A stretch of 64,000 bases of DNA. Origin: Astrocystis sublimbata (Eukaryota; Ascomycota; Sordariomycetes; Xylariales; Xylariaceae). Shown here piece by piece: positions 36,137 to 45,771 of this stretch. Location: the NCBI GenBank assembly GCA_022453515.1, contig JAJNNY010000001.1:1364001-1428000 (forward strand), given 5' to 3'. The notes beneath the pieces are model-generated. The model had not been told where the DNA came from. It saw nothing but the letters and a program-made list of their open reading frames with translations, and ran no database searches. Position 1 is the first letter of the stretch; every line of letters begins with the position of its first letter. The translations under genes were made by a program, and so were the position numbers.

Positions 36137-37009
36137 TTATGCCGCAGCTTTGCCTGCACTGCCCAGCCAGTGCATATACTGCTCAATAGCCTTCTGCATG
36201 GCGTCTGTGCCAGCCTCGATAACACTCGTCAAAGGCTTGCCATGCATCTCCTTCTGTACAGCAGCATAGTGCTTGTTCATGCCCTTGTTGATGTTGACTT
36301 TGGACACGCCAGCGGCGATACATTTCTTGAAGATGTTCTCATCAAAGGGGTCGGCGCCATGCAGCACGAGCCGCACACGATCGCCGACAGCCTTGTTGAT
36401 GGACTCAAGACGGTCGTACTCGAGCTGAATGCCGCGAGGACCATACTCGCCATGGACGTTGCCGAAAGCGGGGGCCAACATCTCGATGCCCGTGGCGACG
36501 AACTCTTCCGCCTGCTCAGGCGTCGTTAACACAGCTTCGAGGTCGGCTGTCTCAGCGACCCCGTCCTCGCCTCCCTCGATGCGGCCTGGTTCCGCCTCGG
36601 CCGCGATGCCGCGCTTGTGGCAGTACGTGACCAGCTCGCGGGTCAGCGCCAGATTCTCCTCCTTCTCGTAGTGGCTCATGTCGCACATGATACTGTCGAA
36701 GCCATCTTCGATGTCGGCGGCGCGGCGCACCAGCTCGGGCGTCTGCGCATGGTCGAGATGCAGCGACACGGGCACAGAGGCCGAGTGCGCGGCCGACGCG
36801 GCGGCTCGGACTAGGGCTTCGCCGGCGTACTCGATGGCCCAGGGGAAGAGGAGCACCATGGCTGGTGACTTGGTCGCCTCGGCGGCCCGCACCGTCGCGA
36901 TGATGGACTCCATGTTATAGCAGCACATGCCTGCCACCGCGTAGCCTCCTTCCTGGGCGGCGTTCAGGATCGCCATCGACCTGTTCTGGTTGAGCGGTGG
37001 TCGAACCAT
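36137..37009 (-). CDS. Class II ketose-bisphosphate aldolase-like protein (290 aa)
   Basis: Intronless TIM-barrel protein of the zinc-dependent class II fructose/tagatose-bisphosphate aldolase family. The catalytic Asp and first zinc ligand are D86 and H87 in SLHLDHAQTPE. The second zinc ligand is H186 in FGNVHGEYG, followed by the GPRGIQLEYDRLESI helix; the third is H217 in LVLHGADPFDEN. The phosphate-binding segment SKVNINKGMN is also present. It is shorter than the yeast Fba1 type (about 360 aa) and resembles the KbaY/GatY/FbaA-short group, which cleave ketose 1-phosphates to dihydroxyacetone phosphate and an aldehyde. Its place next to an erythrulose kinase suggests a small ketose phosphate, such as erythrulose 1-phosphate, as substrate; that is inference. 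Similar domains are fused to dehydrogenase and DUF1537 modules in a plant protein. Confidence 0.88.
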   Translation of the reverse strand: MVRPPLNQNRSMAILNAAQEGGYAVAGMCCYNMESIIATVRAAEATKSPAMVLLFPWAIEYAGEALVRAAASAAHSASVPVSLHLDHAQTPELVRRAADIEDGFDSIMCDMSHYEKEENLALTRELVTYCHKRGIAAEAEPGRIEGGEDGVAETADLEAVLTTPEQAEEFVATGIEMLAPAFGNVHGEYGPRGIQLEYDRLESINKAVGDRVRLVLHGADPFDENIFKKCIAAGVSKVNINKGMNKHYAAVQKEMHGKPLTSVIEAGTDAMQKAIEQYMHWLGSAGKAAA

Positions 37010-38865
37010 TTTGCCTTTCTTTTCTATTTTCTTTGTCTCTCGCGCCCGATGACTTCGTACTGCTTTCGCAAGTGCAGCACGATCTGAGCTATTGTGCAGT
37101 TATCCAGGAAACGTCAACTTTTTGTCATTTGGGCCGATCGAGGACGAAACTGGGCAGTGTCAATGTTCCACGAAGACCCTCCTCGCCTCCAGTTTCCCAT
37201 CGGATCTTCGCTTCGGCTCAAGACGACATCATTTAACCCCCCACCAATCATCCCGTCGGTGCGATTCTCCAAACTACAACACTCCACTAACGTGGGGTAC
37301 CTTTTTATTCTAGTGGCGCGCCACTACCATCTTAGATTAAAAACGTTCGTTAATACTACCACCTTGAGCCTTAGGCTATATGTTCATCCGTACGATATCT
37401 CGTAATCAAGGTGCTGAGGCTCTGATAGCTTAGAGCAAGAAGCCACCTAGAAAGGGCTGAAGAGGCATCTCTCTAACGAGAAGAGTATTTTAGTTAGACC
37501 TTCGATGGAGCTTTAATTGCATGAAATACTCAGTGATTATTATGATGCTTTAACAACTTAAGGTACTCACCACTTGATCGACGACCCAACTGCTGTTGTC
37601 GTTCACTCCAGTCTCCTTCAAGTAATATTCATCTGGCATCATGACGCCCTGAGCGAATATTTCACCAAAAAGTGTCAATTGATCAAAATTGCCGATATAG
37701 CCTGCCAACTTTCAAGCAGAAGCATCAGCATAGTGTCAACTATTATGAAGAGAGAAACCTGATACCGTCTGCCGAAAATAATATTCAAGTTGACCTGTTT
37801 TGCGACTGCAATACTGTATGCCCAGATCATCAGTCATGGGCTCGGTATTGCTTCGAAACCCCAGAGGTGTGTTCCATAACACCGCAGATTTGGCGGGATG
37901 TTCTGCTCTCATGTCTTCAGATATCGTCATCTAGGAGATCATCCTCACCAAGGTTACCGGCAGCATCGTCCAACTCCACTTTTCCTGGGCCCTCAAAAGG
38001 GGCCGAGTGACACTAGACCGTCGGCTTCGTTGTGTGTCCAAAATATAAGCATATAAGAACTTTTTGGTCTCCTCGGATGGCCACATGCCGTTTCGCTTCA
38101 ATTATCAGTCTTATCCTGCCACGTATCGGCTTCGAAGGCATCGACTGAGACACGGGACAGCAGCGAGTGAGGGGCTTCTGAAAGGAAAATAGAAGAAGGC
38201 GGATGAAGTTTGCCAGAGCAGCCGTATGGGATGTTACTCGCCTGACGAGAAAGGTGATGTAAAGCAGGAAGCCTCCGAAAGTATACCCAACACAAACATA
38301 ATCAACCTCCGTTCACATATCAACCGGCTTGGAAACCCATTGGAACGTAATAATAGGTTCCAAAGACTTTCGTAGTACCAAAATCGAGTCTTCGCTTTGT
38401 TTGGCATGACTCGTGTGAGCTTAACGTTCTGTTGGTATCACGTATCATCCCCTAAACTCCAAACTCAGGAGTAACAACTGAGGCTATAATCAAGCTTTTA
38501 TAGATCGATTCTCTCCAGGGGATGCTATCCGCCAAGAACCTATCAACATATCGCAGCAGAACAAATCTCCGCAACTAAGAGATCTTGCAACCTTTTATCC
38601 AAGCCTTTTCTGTTTTAACCGATTTGTTGGCTTGGCCACAATACTACAACCGGCCACGACTCCGCGGATTATCCCAAAGCCACCTATAGAGATTATAGAA
38701 AACTTATCATTAATGTGACTTTGCCATGCGATCAGATGCTCTCGTATTCACGATGGTGGTACTACCCACAGCCTAAAGAAAAACATCCCGCGCTGGGGCT
38801 TACAGAGCCAACTCTGGACCACCTGTCGAACCCCTGAACAGGGCATATGGTGGACGTTCGTGAGA
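37010..38865. other. Intergenic region, no gene supported
   Basis: About 1.9 kb between the divergent aldolase and LPMO genes. Only short ORFs occur, without defensible splicing. The segments around 37430-37800 and 38440-38720 are AT-rich and look degenerate. Confidence 0.4.
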
Positions 38866-38872
38866 TATAAAA
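38866..38872 (+). promoter_or_regulatory. TATA-box-like element of the LPMO gene
   Basis: TATAAAA lies 112 bases before the LPMO start codon, a usual distance for a fungal core promoter. It is typical of strongly regulated secreted-enzyme genes. Confidence 0.5.
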
Positions 38873-38977
38873 CACCCAACCTCATCCGCCGTACACTGTT
38901 TATGATACACCCTTCACGTCGCTCGTTGTCCTCATCAATACCTTCAGAACGTACATCTCCGTCAAGCCTTAGCAACA

Positions 38978-39910
38978 ATGAAGAACCTCTCGCTCCTCGC
39001 CCTCGCGGCCCTCGCGCCAGTGCTCTCCATGGCTCACTACCACTTCCCGCACCTGATCATCAACGGGCAAGTGACAGGCGCCCACGAGTACGTTCGTGAG
39101 CACGACAATGGCTACATGCCCAGCTGGAGCGATGGTGCCTTCCTCAACAGCAACGATCTTCGTTGCAACAAGGGCTCTCAGAACCACATGAGACAGCCCA
39201 AGACGGCCAAGGTCACCGCCGGCAAGGACGAGATTGGCTTCGCTACCAACGTCCATGCCCACATCCAGCACCCCGGGCCTCTTCAGGTACGTCCAGTTCC
39301 CTAATTCTCCCTCTTTCCTCGCTGGGGGTTGACTTGTGGGTGGAAATGCGAGTGAGAGATGGAGATAAAAGGGGGTGAAGGGAACACTTTTGCAACGAGC
39401 ACTTAAAAGCTGACAACACTTCCAATTAAAGATCTATCTCAGCAAGGCACCCGGCGACGTCCGTGACTACGATGGATCAGGCGACTGGTTCAAGGTGTAC
39501 CAGATCGGACACCAGGACGGATCGACGGCGGACAAGGCCTGGCTCTCGTGGGACAAGGAGAAGTTCACCTTCAAGCTGCCCAAGGAGATCCCCGCGGGCC
39601 AGTACCTGATGCGCATCGAGCACATCGCCACGCACCAGCCCTACACGGGCCGCGAGTTCTTCCTGCAGTGCGCTCACATCGAGGTCGTCAGCGACTACAA
39701 TGGCGCCAGCCCCAAGGACACCTTCAAGATCCCCGGCGTCTACAACCGCAACCAGCGTAAGTTCCAACCAAATGCTTTCATAACTTTGAATATTAACGTA
39801 TGTGACTAGCCTTCTTCAAGTACGACAGCTGGGCCAACCCTCAGCCGACTGTCTGCCCCATGCCTGGCGGCTCTATGTGGCCCAACAACAACAACTACAA
39901 CCATATCTAG
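38978..39910 (+). CDS. AA9-type lytic polysaccharide monooxygenase, divergent copper site (244 aa)
   Basis: Exons 38978-39286, 39432-39756 and 39810-39910 join to 244 residues. A signal peptide MKNLSLLALAALAPVLSMA precedes His20, which would be the mature N-terminal His of a copper histidine brace (HYHFPHLIINGQ). The second brace His is in HAHIQHPGPLQIYLSKAP. The conserved second-shell His is in RIEHIATHQPY. The usual disulphide partners are in DLRCNKG and LQCAHIEV. Where AA9 enzymes carry Q-x-Y ending three residues before that Cys (axial copper Tyr), this protein has EFFLQC, that is Glu and Phe. The C-terminal PTVCPMPGGSMWPNNNNYNHI tail is unusual, and no CBM1 is attached. AA9 enzymes oxidatively cleave cellulose or hemicellulose; activity here is uncertain because of the substituted axial ligand. 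Confidence 0.88.
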
Positions 39911-41593
39911 GGCGTGCAAATGGCACATACGGGGATGCGAAACGGGAAAGTAGGGGAGTATGGGGGGTGAGGGAATGTTGCGTAGTTGGTAACGATATGA
40001 GGTTGATGTGATGCTTTTGGGATGGGAATCATCAACTCCGTTGAAGATTTTATCACCCTAAGAGGCTGTGTAACTTCTCATGTCATTACCTATCGGAGGC
40101 TTGGCGAGGGTATCTACTGGTTCTTTGTGCTTGCCGTACTTTTGCATTCATTTAGCATGGAGATCGCAACTGCTGCTGTGCTCTCTCGGCATCTTGATTA
40201 CCTACCTATATACCGATTGACTTCTCAACTACCTACCTAAGCCAAAGCAAATAGCTTGAGTCAAGACGTGAGCTGTTGCAGCTCGCTCGCCTCGACTAGG
40301 CTTATGAGTAGATAACTGAATGATGAAGTAGGGATTTATTAAGCTATAATTATGAGCCTATGCCTTTCTATTGGAAGAAAGATGTCGTGCTCGAATACAG
40401 CGCGCCGTGAATTTCGACTCTACATATTCGATGTTGATCAGATGGGGTCGACCACCTACCATGCGGCTTACACGTATATTCACTTCTCCTGATACGACCC
40501 CTGAACGGCATAACAACCATACGCATCGTCGACCTCGATTTCTCAGCCGCGCCGCCCTGCCGGGGTATTGCTAGTATTGACAAGATTCATTATGCATGAT
40601 AAAAAACAGCTCGGGTGTGGTTGGTACTTACCTAAGCTGGAACATGACCTGGCTCACGGACGTGCTCTTGTCGTGTGCGGTGGCGGACGGAGACACATAC
40701 GGGGGCTACTCCGGGATGACCGGAGCGCGGTGGGCTTTTGGTGTCTCCGGCGAAGACTAAGCAAAGGAATATAGAAAAATCAAATAAAACACCTAAAACA
40801 CTCGAGGCAGTTACTACGAGTAGAGGGAGGGAAGCCTTGCCGAAAAGGGGCTATATTTTAGAGCCCTTGCTGCCAACCACGTACATACATTTGGCAGATG
40901 GCACGACCGCAAATGAGTTAAGTGGAGCTGGAACTGTCACAGTGCCTTTATGATATGTTCCCATGGTCAGCCGTTGCAGCTTACCGGGAGAAACAGGCAC
41001 GGAGAACGAAGGGAAAAAGGGAGAGTGGGGGTCAGAGATGGAGGCGAGCGGGGAACCATAGGCCACTAGGGCAGTCGGCTTTAAAGAACGTACGTCAAAC
41101 AATGCCGTAATGATGAGCTGAGGTCCACAGTAGCTAGGAAACAAATTGATTCGCGATCAGTATTGCCCGAGATCGCATTTTGTAGCTCGGTTCTGGGTAT
41201 CGTGATCCGATCGTTTTCTGAAGACAGGGTCATGATACTGGAGTCACCGGACTAAGTCCCCGCCATACCCCATTGGCGCGGTAGGACGATACTACCGCTC
41301 GACTACAGGCTCATTGCGCTGAAGACAAACAGGTTTAGACGCATTCAGGCTGTTTGTTGTATGTGCTTGATTGTTCTCTCTGTACCCGTGGAGTAATATT
41401 ATCCTGAGACTGTACTACCGCTATTGTACTACCGTTACTCTAATCCATCGTTGTACAACCCCTGAATGTCACGATAGCCCGTCCTTACGCAAATTAAGGT
41501 ACAAGATACTCTCCCCTTGGTGAAACCTTCGCTAGAGGAGTCTGTGTCACGTTCGAGTATCGAATTATCTATACTGGTGCGGTTTTCCCGAAA
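39911..41593. other. Intergenic region, no gene supported
   Basis: 1.7 kb between two plus-strand genes. A GC-rich stem-rich segment at about 41255-41315 is vaguely tRNA-like on the minus strand but cannot be folded into a proper cloverleaf. Confidence 0.4.
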
Positions 41594-42931
41594 ATGGCGG
41601 CGTCGGATAAGCCAAGTATCGCCTTCATCGGCCTCGGCGCCATGGGCTTCGGCATGGCAACGCACCTCGTGAAGCAGGGGTATCCCGTCACGGGCTTCGA
41701 CGTGTGGCCGCCGACCCTAGAGCGCTTCCGTGCGGCAGGAGGTAGTACAGCCATCACACCGGCCGAGACCGTCCGCGGCCACCAGTACGTCGTGTGCATG
41801 GTGGCCACGGCGGCGCAGGCGCAGGCCGTCCTATTCGAAGGCGAGAGCCCGGCACTAGATGCCATGTCCGAGGGTGTTTCACTGCTCCTCTGCTCAACGG
41901 TACCTTGCGCCTATGTGCAGAGTCTCGAGGCGGAGTTGGCGGGAAAAGGGCGCGGGGATGTGCTTCTAATCGACTGCCCCGTGTCTGGCGGCGCACAGCG
42001 AGCTGCGGAGGGCACATTGTCCATCATGGCTGGTGGATCGGACCAGGCGATCGAGAAGGGCCGCGCCCTCCTGCAGGAGCTTGCAGATACGTCGAAGTTG
42101 TACATCGTCAACGGCGGCATTGGCGCCGGCAGCAACATGAAAATGGTGCATCAGGTGCTTGCGGCCGTGAAGATCCTCGCGACTAGTGAGGCGATGGGCT
42201 TTGCGCAGAGGATGGGGCTGGATTTGTCCTACACATATGATCATATACAGAATTCGGATGCGGCGGCTTGGATGTTTGGACACCGCGGCCCGAGGATCTT
42301 GTCTGATTTCCAGCCTATTGCGAGCGCCACCAACATCATAATCAAGGATGCGGGCATCATCACATCTGAAGCTTTGAGGCTTGGCTACTCAACGCCGATG
42401 ACGGGGACGGCGGAGCAGGTATATTTCCAGGGTGTTGGGAGAGGCTATGGCGCGGACGATGACAGTAGCTTAATAAGGCTGTACACCGAAGGCGCCCAGG
42501 AACTCACATCCCCGCTAGCCGAGGACGAGAAAGAGAAGAAGCTCGCCTTGGTCAAGGGGCTGCTGAGGGGTATATACCTCTGCGGAACAGCCGAGTCGTT
42601 GGTCTTTGCGCGCAAGTGTCAACTGGACTTGGACCAAGTATATGATCTGTGCTGTAACGCGGCTGGGGGCTCCAAGGTATTCGAGACCATTGGGCCGGAA
42701 ATCATAAGCCTGTTACGTGGAGAACAGGCGAGCGCTGGAGATGGCGGCGAAATCCTCCAGGACATAACGAGCCGGTTACGGGAGGCTGTCGCGGAGGCAC
42801 AACGTTTGAGAATGCCGCTGTACCTGGGGGCAGAGGCTAGCAGTTTGATCCGGTTAGCCTCGCAGCACGCATCGGATTCGACTAAGCCCTTATCCAGGGC
42901 ATCAATAGCGATGGTTTGGGCGGCGCGATGA
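41594..42931 (+). CDS. L-threonate-dehydrogenase-like beta-hydroxyacid dehydrogenase with duplicated C-terminal domain (445 aa)
   Basis: Intronless. The N-terminal Rossmann domain (about residues 7-170) starts IAFIGLGAMGFGMATHLVKQG, with an acidic residue in GFDVWP at the end of strand beta 2, which favours NAD. The substrate motif is DCPVSGGAQRAAEGTLSIMAGG. The catalytic Lys is K183 in GAGSNMKMVHQVLAAV; the K-x-x-H-Q form, rather than K-x-x-N-N of hydroxyisobutyrate dehydrogenases, is what I associate with LtnD-type threonate dehydrogenases. After the first helical domain, a second similar one follows from about residue 315 (LVKGLLRGIYLCGTAESLVFARKCQLDLDQVYDLCCNAAGGSKVF). That explains the 445-residue length against about 300 in bacteria. 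The same tandem arrangement occurs in a plant fusion protein that also carries DUF1537 and a class II aldolase domain. No signal peptide. Confidence 0.85.
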   Translation: MAASDKPSIAFIGLGAMGFGMATHLVKQGYPVTGFDVWPPTLERFRAAGGSTAITPAETVRGHQYVVCMVATAAQAQAVLFEGESPALDAMSEGVSLLLCSTVPCAYVQSLEAELAGKGRGDVLLIDCPVSGGAQRAAEGTLSIMAGGSDQAIEKGRALLQELADTSKLYIVNGGIGAGSNMKMVHQVLAAVKILATSEAMGFAQRMGLDLSYTYDHIQNSDAAAWMFGHRGPRILSDFQPIASATNIIIKDAGIITSEALRLGYSTPMTGTAEQVYFQGVGRGYGADDDSSLIRLYTEGAQELTSPLAEDEKEKKLALVKGLLRGIYLCGTAESLVFARKCQLDLDQVYDLCCNAAGGSKVFETIGPEIISLLRGEQASAGDGGEILQDITSRLREAVAEAQRLRMPLYLGAEASSLIRLASQHASDSTKPLSRASIAMVWAAR

Positions 42932-43235
42932 GGCGATGATGGGATGCAATATTATATTATTCCGATGCGGCCATTCACCGGGTCGACTTGACCATCCTGT
43001 TTGGGCTCCTCGTCGAAAAAGTTATACTGTATACAGAGTAGATAAGTTACATACCTTCTAGGTTTGATTTGTGTTGTACATAGCTCATAGCAAGCCAACC
43101 ATGAACGTTGCCAAAGCCAGGAGGAAGCAATCTGTCCCAACATGCAAATTCCGCGAAACATTGCCAAAAGCACAATACGCCCTGGGGTCGTCCAAAACTG
43201 TCACTGATAGTTATTTCTCTTGTGTAGGTAGTTAC
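42932..43235. other. Shared 3' region of two convergent genes
   Basis: About 300 bp, no gene. Confidence 0.5.
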
Positions 43236-44939
43236 TTAGTGACCGCTTTGCTCTCTCCGATGGTCCTCCTTGGCACCTTCGCCGGCTTCTTGAATAGCTT
43301 GCTCGTCGCCTCTGAGTTTGGCAAAGTAATTCTTGATATCCTCGGCGCCGATGGCCTTCCCGCTGTCGGCAAACTCCTGGAAGAAGGGTTTAAGCTTCTC
43401 TTTCAGATTGTTATACGCCATAACACCTTCGATCGCGCGAACGCGATCCACATTCTTCAACGCGGACTCGCCGCGCTCGTAGAGCGATCCGCTACCATGG
43501 GTGGACCCCGGTTCTGAGGGTTCTGAAAGAGAGGGTTCGTACTCTTCCTCGATCTCAAGAAGCTGTGGATGAGACTTTAGATTGGGGAAACAGGATGGAC
43601 AACGACAGAAATGGTCGCGGAAATCTGCTTCAAGGGGCATAGAGAAGACGCCAGTCGGCGCAGGGGGCAGCGACGCTAGTTTGCACTCAGGTATTTTCTT
43701 GATGTCTTCCTCAATTTTGGTAGGTTCCTTGTTTATATCGTCTGGCCTGGACGTGCTGTCCTCATTCGCGGGCTCGGGGTCTAGTTTGAGGTGCTTAGAT
43801 GGCTCGCCATCCGTATTGGTGCCACCATCTTCCTCCTCCAACTTCCTCTTCCTACTGGCGGAAACAACACTTTCCTCGTCATTCGGCTTCCGCAAGAAGA
43901 CTGGCGGCAGGAAGCCAGGCGTGCCGGCGTATCGTTTGATCCAGGGGTACACCTCGATGCATTTGTAGCAGAGAAGAAAGTCAAACTCCTCCTCTTCGGG
44001 GAAGCCCTCAGGGAGAGGCACATCAGCTTCATCGTCTCCTACTGCATCGAGCTCGGCTGTCTGCTGCTCATTACCGGCCTCCTGGGCTGGATCCTCAGAT
44101 ATCGGCGCAAGGGCAGCATTGTTGATGGTGGTGGCGGGGAGAGATCGCTTGGGTAGCTTCTCGTACCATTTGGGCCCTTGCCCAACCAAGCATCCTGGGT
44201 GGTACCAGTCTTCGCCACAGGCGCCGGTTTCGTGAGTGCCAAGGCCAAGACACTGGAACATGGTGCCTTTTTGCTCGTGTGGACTGTAGTCTATGGAGCA
44301 CGAGCAGAAGCGGTTGCGGAAGTTCTGGTTGTATTTGTTGTTGGGGTCGGGGGTCTCAGAGTGCACGTCGCCTCGTGTGTCGGTAGCAGGGTTGATGCGC
44401 AGGGTGCAGGGCTGATGGGGCTTGAAGCGGGTAGTACCGCAGTCACAGGTGAAATTGCGCTTCTGGAAGATCTCGACTAGTTCGTGCTCGCCGTGGCACT
44501 GGACAGAGCAAGAATAGCATATGCCGGCGAGGCCTTGATCGGAGCCAGAGTCGGGGTCGGTTGGCGGCGGATTACAGGTCAGACAAGCATAGATGTTCTG
44601 GCGCAGGGAACCGAGCGGCCTTGTACAGTTCTTAAAGCTCTGGAAGATGGGACCCAAAGTTAGCACAAACACGTCTTTCAAAGTCAAGCAAGAGAGAAGA
44701 AGGGAGCGACAAACGTAGGGCATGGCCTCTCGTGCGTCAGCCTCCAGCTGCATCTGATCTCTAATAAAGTCGGCTGCAGTCTGGGAGGTGGCTGATTGGT
44801 GAGATAGACTGTCACGGCGTGCAGGGGAGTGATTCTGGGTGCTGGTGTCGGGTTGGGCCTCGTCGCGTCCATCGTGGTCGTGGTGCTGCGAGCCGACATC
44901 AGCAGGCGGCGGCGGCGGCGGCGGCGACGGAGGCGCCAT
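43236..44939 (-). CDS. mlo2: UBR-box/PHD E3 ubiquitin ligase of the UBR7/Mlo2 family (542 aa)
   Basis: Exon 1 is 44939-44715 (MAPPSPPPPPPPADVG...EADAREAMPY) and exon 2 is 44639-43236 (SFKNCTRPLG...). The 75-nt intron has an in-frame length without stops, so retention would merely insert 25 residues, but splicing restores the family sequence AMPY-SFKNCTRPLGSLRQNIYACLTC. The UBR zinc finger spans about residues 80-160 (CTRPLG...CLTC...CYSCSVQCHGEHELVEIFQKRNFTCDCG). A PHD-like segment follows (FCSCS...MFQCLGLG...ACGEDWYHPGCLVG) and ends near FDFLLCYKCIEVYPW. A Cys-rich motif FCRCPSCFPNL lies further on. Human UBR7 monoubiquitinates histone H2B; fission-yeast Mlo2 is the fungal relative. The N-terminal polyproline comes from a GGC repeat in the DNA. 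The C-terminus is helical and acidic. Confidence 0.9.
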   Translation of the reverse strand: MAPPSPPPPPPPADVGSQHHDHDGRDEAQPDTSTQNHSPARRDSLSHQSATSQTAADFIRDQMQLEADAREAMPYVCRSLLLSCLTLKDVFVLTLGPIFQSFKNCTRPLGSLRQNIYACLTCNPPPTDPDSGSDQGLAGICYSCSVQCHGEHELVEIFQKRNFTCDCGTTRFKPHQPCTLRINPATDTRGDVHSETPDPNNKYNQNFRNRFCSCSIDYSPHEQKGTMFQCLGLGTHETGACGEDWYHPGCLVGQGPKWYEKLPKRSLPATTINNAALAPISEDPAQEAGNEQQTAELDAVGDDEADVPLPEGFPEEEEFDFLLCYKCIEVYPWIKRYAGTPGFLPPVFLRKPNDEESVVSASRKRKLEEEDGGTNTDGEPSKHLKLDPEPANEDSTSRPDDINKEPTKIEEDIKKIPECKLASLPPAPTGVFSMPLEADFRDHFCRCPSCFPNLKSHPQLLEIEEEYEPSLSEPSEPGSTHGSGSLYERGESALKNVDRVRAIEGVMAYNNLKEKLKPFFQEFADSGKAIGAEDIKNYFAKLRGDEQAIQEAGEGAKEDHRREQSGH

Positions 44940-45771
44940 TGTGAGGGTGTTGTGATGTTGTGGTGTCTGGTGTTTGATGTCTGTTGCGATCAATTGGCAA
45001 CAACAACCAAATTTCGATGCCAGTGGGAATTCAATAGATGCAAGGCAGCACAATTCCCCGGCGTTGATAGGTTGGGTATCTTGACTGTTCTGGATGTGCT
45101 GGGCAGTGGTGAAGATGGTGAAGTGTAGTGTTGTATGTTGGGAAACCGAGTTGACGCGCCGGTAGGTAGTGGCTGTCTGTCTACCTACTGTAATGCGCCG
45201 CGGCAGTGACGTACATTTGTGAAGCTAAGGTAGGTCGCGGCGGGTAGCTCCCCATACTTGCACATGTGGGACGGTACCTGCTCGCCTGCAACTTACTCTC
45301 GGGTAAGTTGACTCATGTATATTCTGGGATAGCTTACCCTGAAGAACCTTTCTAGGTCTTCCTACTCGAGCCAGCCGCGGTTGGTACATGTAGGCAGAAC
45401 TGTAGTACAGCAGGGGAGTCCACAGAGATGTAGGTAGACAATACCTGAGCAGACAAAACCACGCCTTCCCCAAAACTGCACTACTTTACGCGCCCAGTCG
45501 CGATGAGCACGCGCTTTACGCGTCGCCCATTGGCGATTGGAAATTGGCGTCTCCAGATTCTCCATGCCCAGGTTAGTCCCCCCACCTCGGTGCACGCACT
45601 CTCTCCAGGCGTTATTGCCCGTTGCCATGCAGCACCAGCACCAGCACACCTTCACTATTTCGACTGCCTTCATCTAACAACCCAAAGCCCACATACATCC
45701 AACCTCGCCAGACTTGCAACCTGCTGAAACTGAACATATACAACGAGCACGGGAGTTGACATTAGGCCAAC
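44940..45771. promoter_or_regulatory. Divergent promoter between the UBR7-like gene and MCM2
   Basis: 832 bp between two divergent start codons, with CACCAGCACCAG repeats near 45630; no gene. Confidence 0.5.

Noticed and set aside
41255..41315. tRNA-like stem-rich segment on the minus strand
   Set aside because: A D-arm-like GTCGAGCGGTAGTATC is present, but I could not pair the acceptor ends or form a proper anticodon loop and T arm.
44640..44714. Continuous reading of the UBR7-like ORF through this stretch
   Set aside because: The 25 extra residues would interrupt the family sequence AMPY-SFKNC; the stretch has donor, branch-like and acceptor signals and is best read as an in-frame intron.
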